In this document: one piece after another, positions 62,914 through 64,000 of the stretch
Numbering within the stretch: the stretch's first letter is position 1
How the letters are laid out: each line of letters starts with the position of its first letter
From: Dasyornis broadbenti
Lineage: Eukaryota > Chordata > Aves > Passeriformes > Dasyornithidae
Length of the DNA: 64,000 nt
Assembly (NCBI GenBank): GCA_013397935.1
Contig: VZRN01001146.1
Coordinates: 1,416,203 to 1,480,202 of the forward strand
Direction: 5' to 3'
Translations under genes and position numbers: made by a program
The notes under the pieces: generated by a model
Database searches by the model: none
Seen by the model: the letters and a program-made list of their open reading frames with translations, nothing else
Told to the model about the DNA's origin: nothing

Positions 62914-64000
62914 GCCCTGTCCTGTGTTCAGGATTGAGCTCGTCAGTGATGATTTAGAGACCCTGTTTAACAACTGGGAGGTGACAGAAGCACACCCGGC
63001 TGTGAGCAGGTTATTGCTGCCCGGAAACTGAGAAACTCTGCCAAACGGAGCACCAGGGAGGAATCCTGAAGCACTTGGAAGTGCCTCTAAGTTTCGTACT
63101 TAAATAGGTAATGATGACTGTGGGCTGGTGTTTCACTAGTCAGGATGGTGTCTGTCCCCCTCGGGATCAGTTTTCGTCAGCCGCTGTTCCTGCGCAAACT
63201 CATCCCCAGCAGCCTGGTCCCAGCAGACCCACACACTTCCCTGTCTGGCTGTGCTGTTATCTCAGCGTGTGACTCGTCTGTGCGAGCCACCTCTAGCAAG
63301 TCACTTCATTTAAAAATCACTTTTCCCGCTTGGGGAATGAGTGGTGCCTAATTCATAAGCACACTGCTCAAAGTTGTTGCAAAGCAAAGTTAAATTAGGA
63401 GGTCCTTAAGAACTCACTACACTCCACTTGCTTGGCAGAAATGCATCTCATTTATAAGAGAGCTCACAGTTGTAGGAGTTGAATTTGGGCAACTCAGCCC
63501 TCCAATTCTCTTGGAATAGCAGAGCAGGCAGTGCCCTTCTTCATTTGGCAAATGCTCAGCTCAAGCTGACCTCCTGGCCATTTCCTTCCTCTTCCCTTCG
63601 CTCTGTGAGATTTTGTCCTCCTTCCCCTGCAGCCCAGCCCTTCCCCGACCCGTGTCCCCCAAGGCCAGCTCTGTTCAACAGCATTCAAGGCATGGCTCGA
63701 CATCTCTTGTTGCTGCTGCTGAGGCAGTGAGTCGGTCATCCTGCATTTGCTCCAGCTGTGTGGTGCCTTTTGGAACGGGAAATCACAGATGTGATTCCAT
63801 TGCTTTGCTGACCATGGCCTCCCTTTGCATCTCAGAAGTGTTTTTCTGATTAGGTGCAGTTTTAAGAGTGAACTCAAGAACGGGTGGAAAAACTCAGGTT
63901 TTCCCGAGTTTCCCACATGGCAATTCCCAGGAATGTAAAAGTTCTTTAGCTTGCACACCACCATTCTCTGTGGTTCTTCTTGGTTTGTGTGGCTGTAGGA

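Larger units (their letters stand above)
43478..64000 (+). other. NLGN1: NLGN1 large intron, last part (no exon found)
   Basis: Runs from the gap to the window edge. I looked for the second site-A insert (A2, an acidic segment in NLGN1) and for the next constitutive exon, whose protein contains VMVYIHGG, and found neither, so the intron probably continues past 64000. Contents are a 17-base direct duplication at 57134-57167, a TC microsatellite at 58275-58309, a TA/CA stretch at 59001-59050, T18 at 60041, a GTT run near 62312-62322 and a 4-copy 14-base minisatellite at 62858-62913. Small GC-richer patches lie near 46780-46970, 52030-52200 and 61090-61290. Confidence 0.72.

Noticed and set aside
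63494..63964. 156-codon open frame on the minus strand
   Set aside because: Lies in a GC-richer patch where stops are rarer; composition is low-complexity (Gln and Arg runs) and no domain is visible.
12107..64000. NLGN1 A2 insert exon and the next constitutive exon
   Set aside because: Searched by eye for the acidic A2 peptide and the VMVYIHGG segment on the plus strand; neither was found. A translated search with mammalian NLGN1 would confirm.
1..64000. CRISPR array, operon-like system, provirus, tRNA or rRNA genes
   Set aside because: No regularly spaced repeats, no retroviral genes or paired LTRs and no recognisable structural RNA; the window behaves as ordinary vertebrate intron apart from the two NLGN1 exons.

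Overview
This is a 64 kb piece of a vertebrate genome, almost certainly from a bird. It lies inside one very long neuronal gene, neuroligin-1 (NLGN1), transcribed left to right. Three things point to a bird. The only recognisable interspersed repeats are two truncated CR1 LINE 3' ends of avian type. Repeat density is very low. The coding exon is a clean NLGN1 orthologue whose mature part closely matches mammals while its signal peptide has diverged. The avian assignment is inferred from these features.

Layout. Positions 1-10787 read as intron upstream of the start-codon exon (the 5'UTR side). The first coding exon runs from about 10788 to 11593: about 313 bases of 5'UTR with several small upstream ORFs, then the ATG at 11101 and 164 codons covering the signal peptide and the start of the esterase-like domain, ending at a GTGAGT donor. 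Only 453 bases later, 12047-12106 is a 60-base cassette exon. It encodes the 20-residue basic insert known at neuroligin splice site A (insert A1). It is phase-compatible on both sides, so including or skipping it keeps the frame. From 12107 to the end is one intron of more than 51.8 kb. I found neither the second site-A insert (A2) nor the next constitutive exon, so both probably lie beyond the window.

The most interesting part is the 450-base intron between the two exons. It holds four copies of TGCATG, the RBFOX binding hexamer, upstream of the A1 cassette. It also holds a very strong unassigned 3' splice site at 11820, followed by an in-frame 42-codon tail whose stop codon overlaps a canonical AATAAA. 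Together these suggest neuronal control of A1 and a possible short, secreted NLGN1 isoform made by an alternative last exon. A candidate recursive splice site lies at 14758/14759. The rest of the window holds simple repeats, long T tracts biased to the sense strand, a 43-base assembly gap, G-quadruplex-capable tracts and AT-rich blocks that may be conserved enhancers. Apart from NLGN1, I found no convincing protein gene, structural RNA gene, CRISPR array, provirus or DNA transposon.
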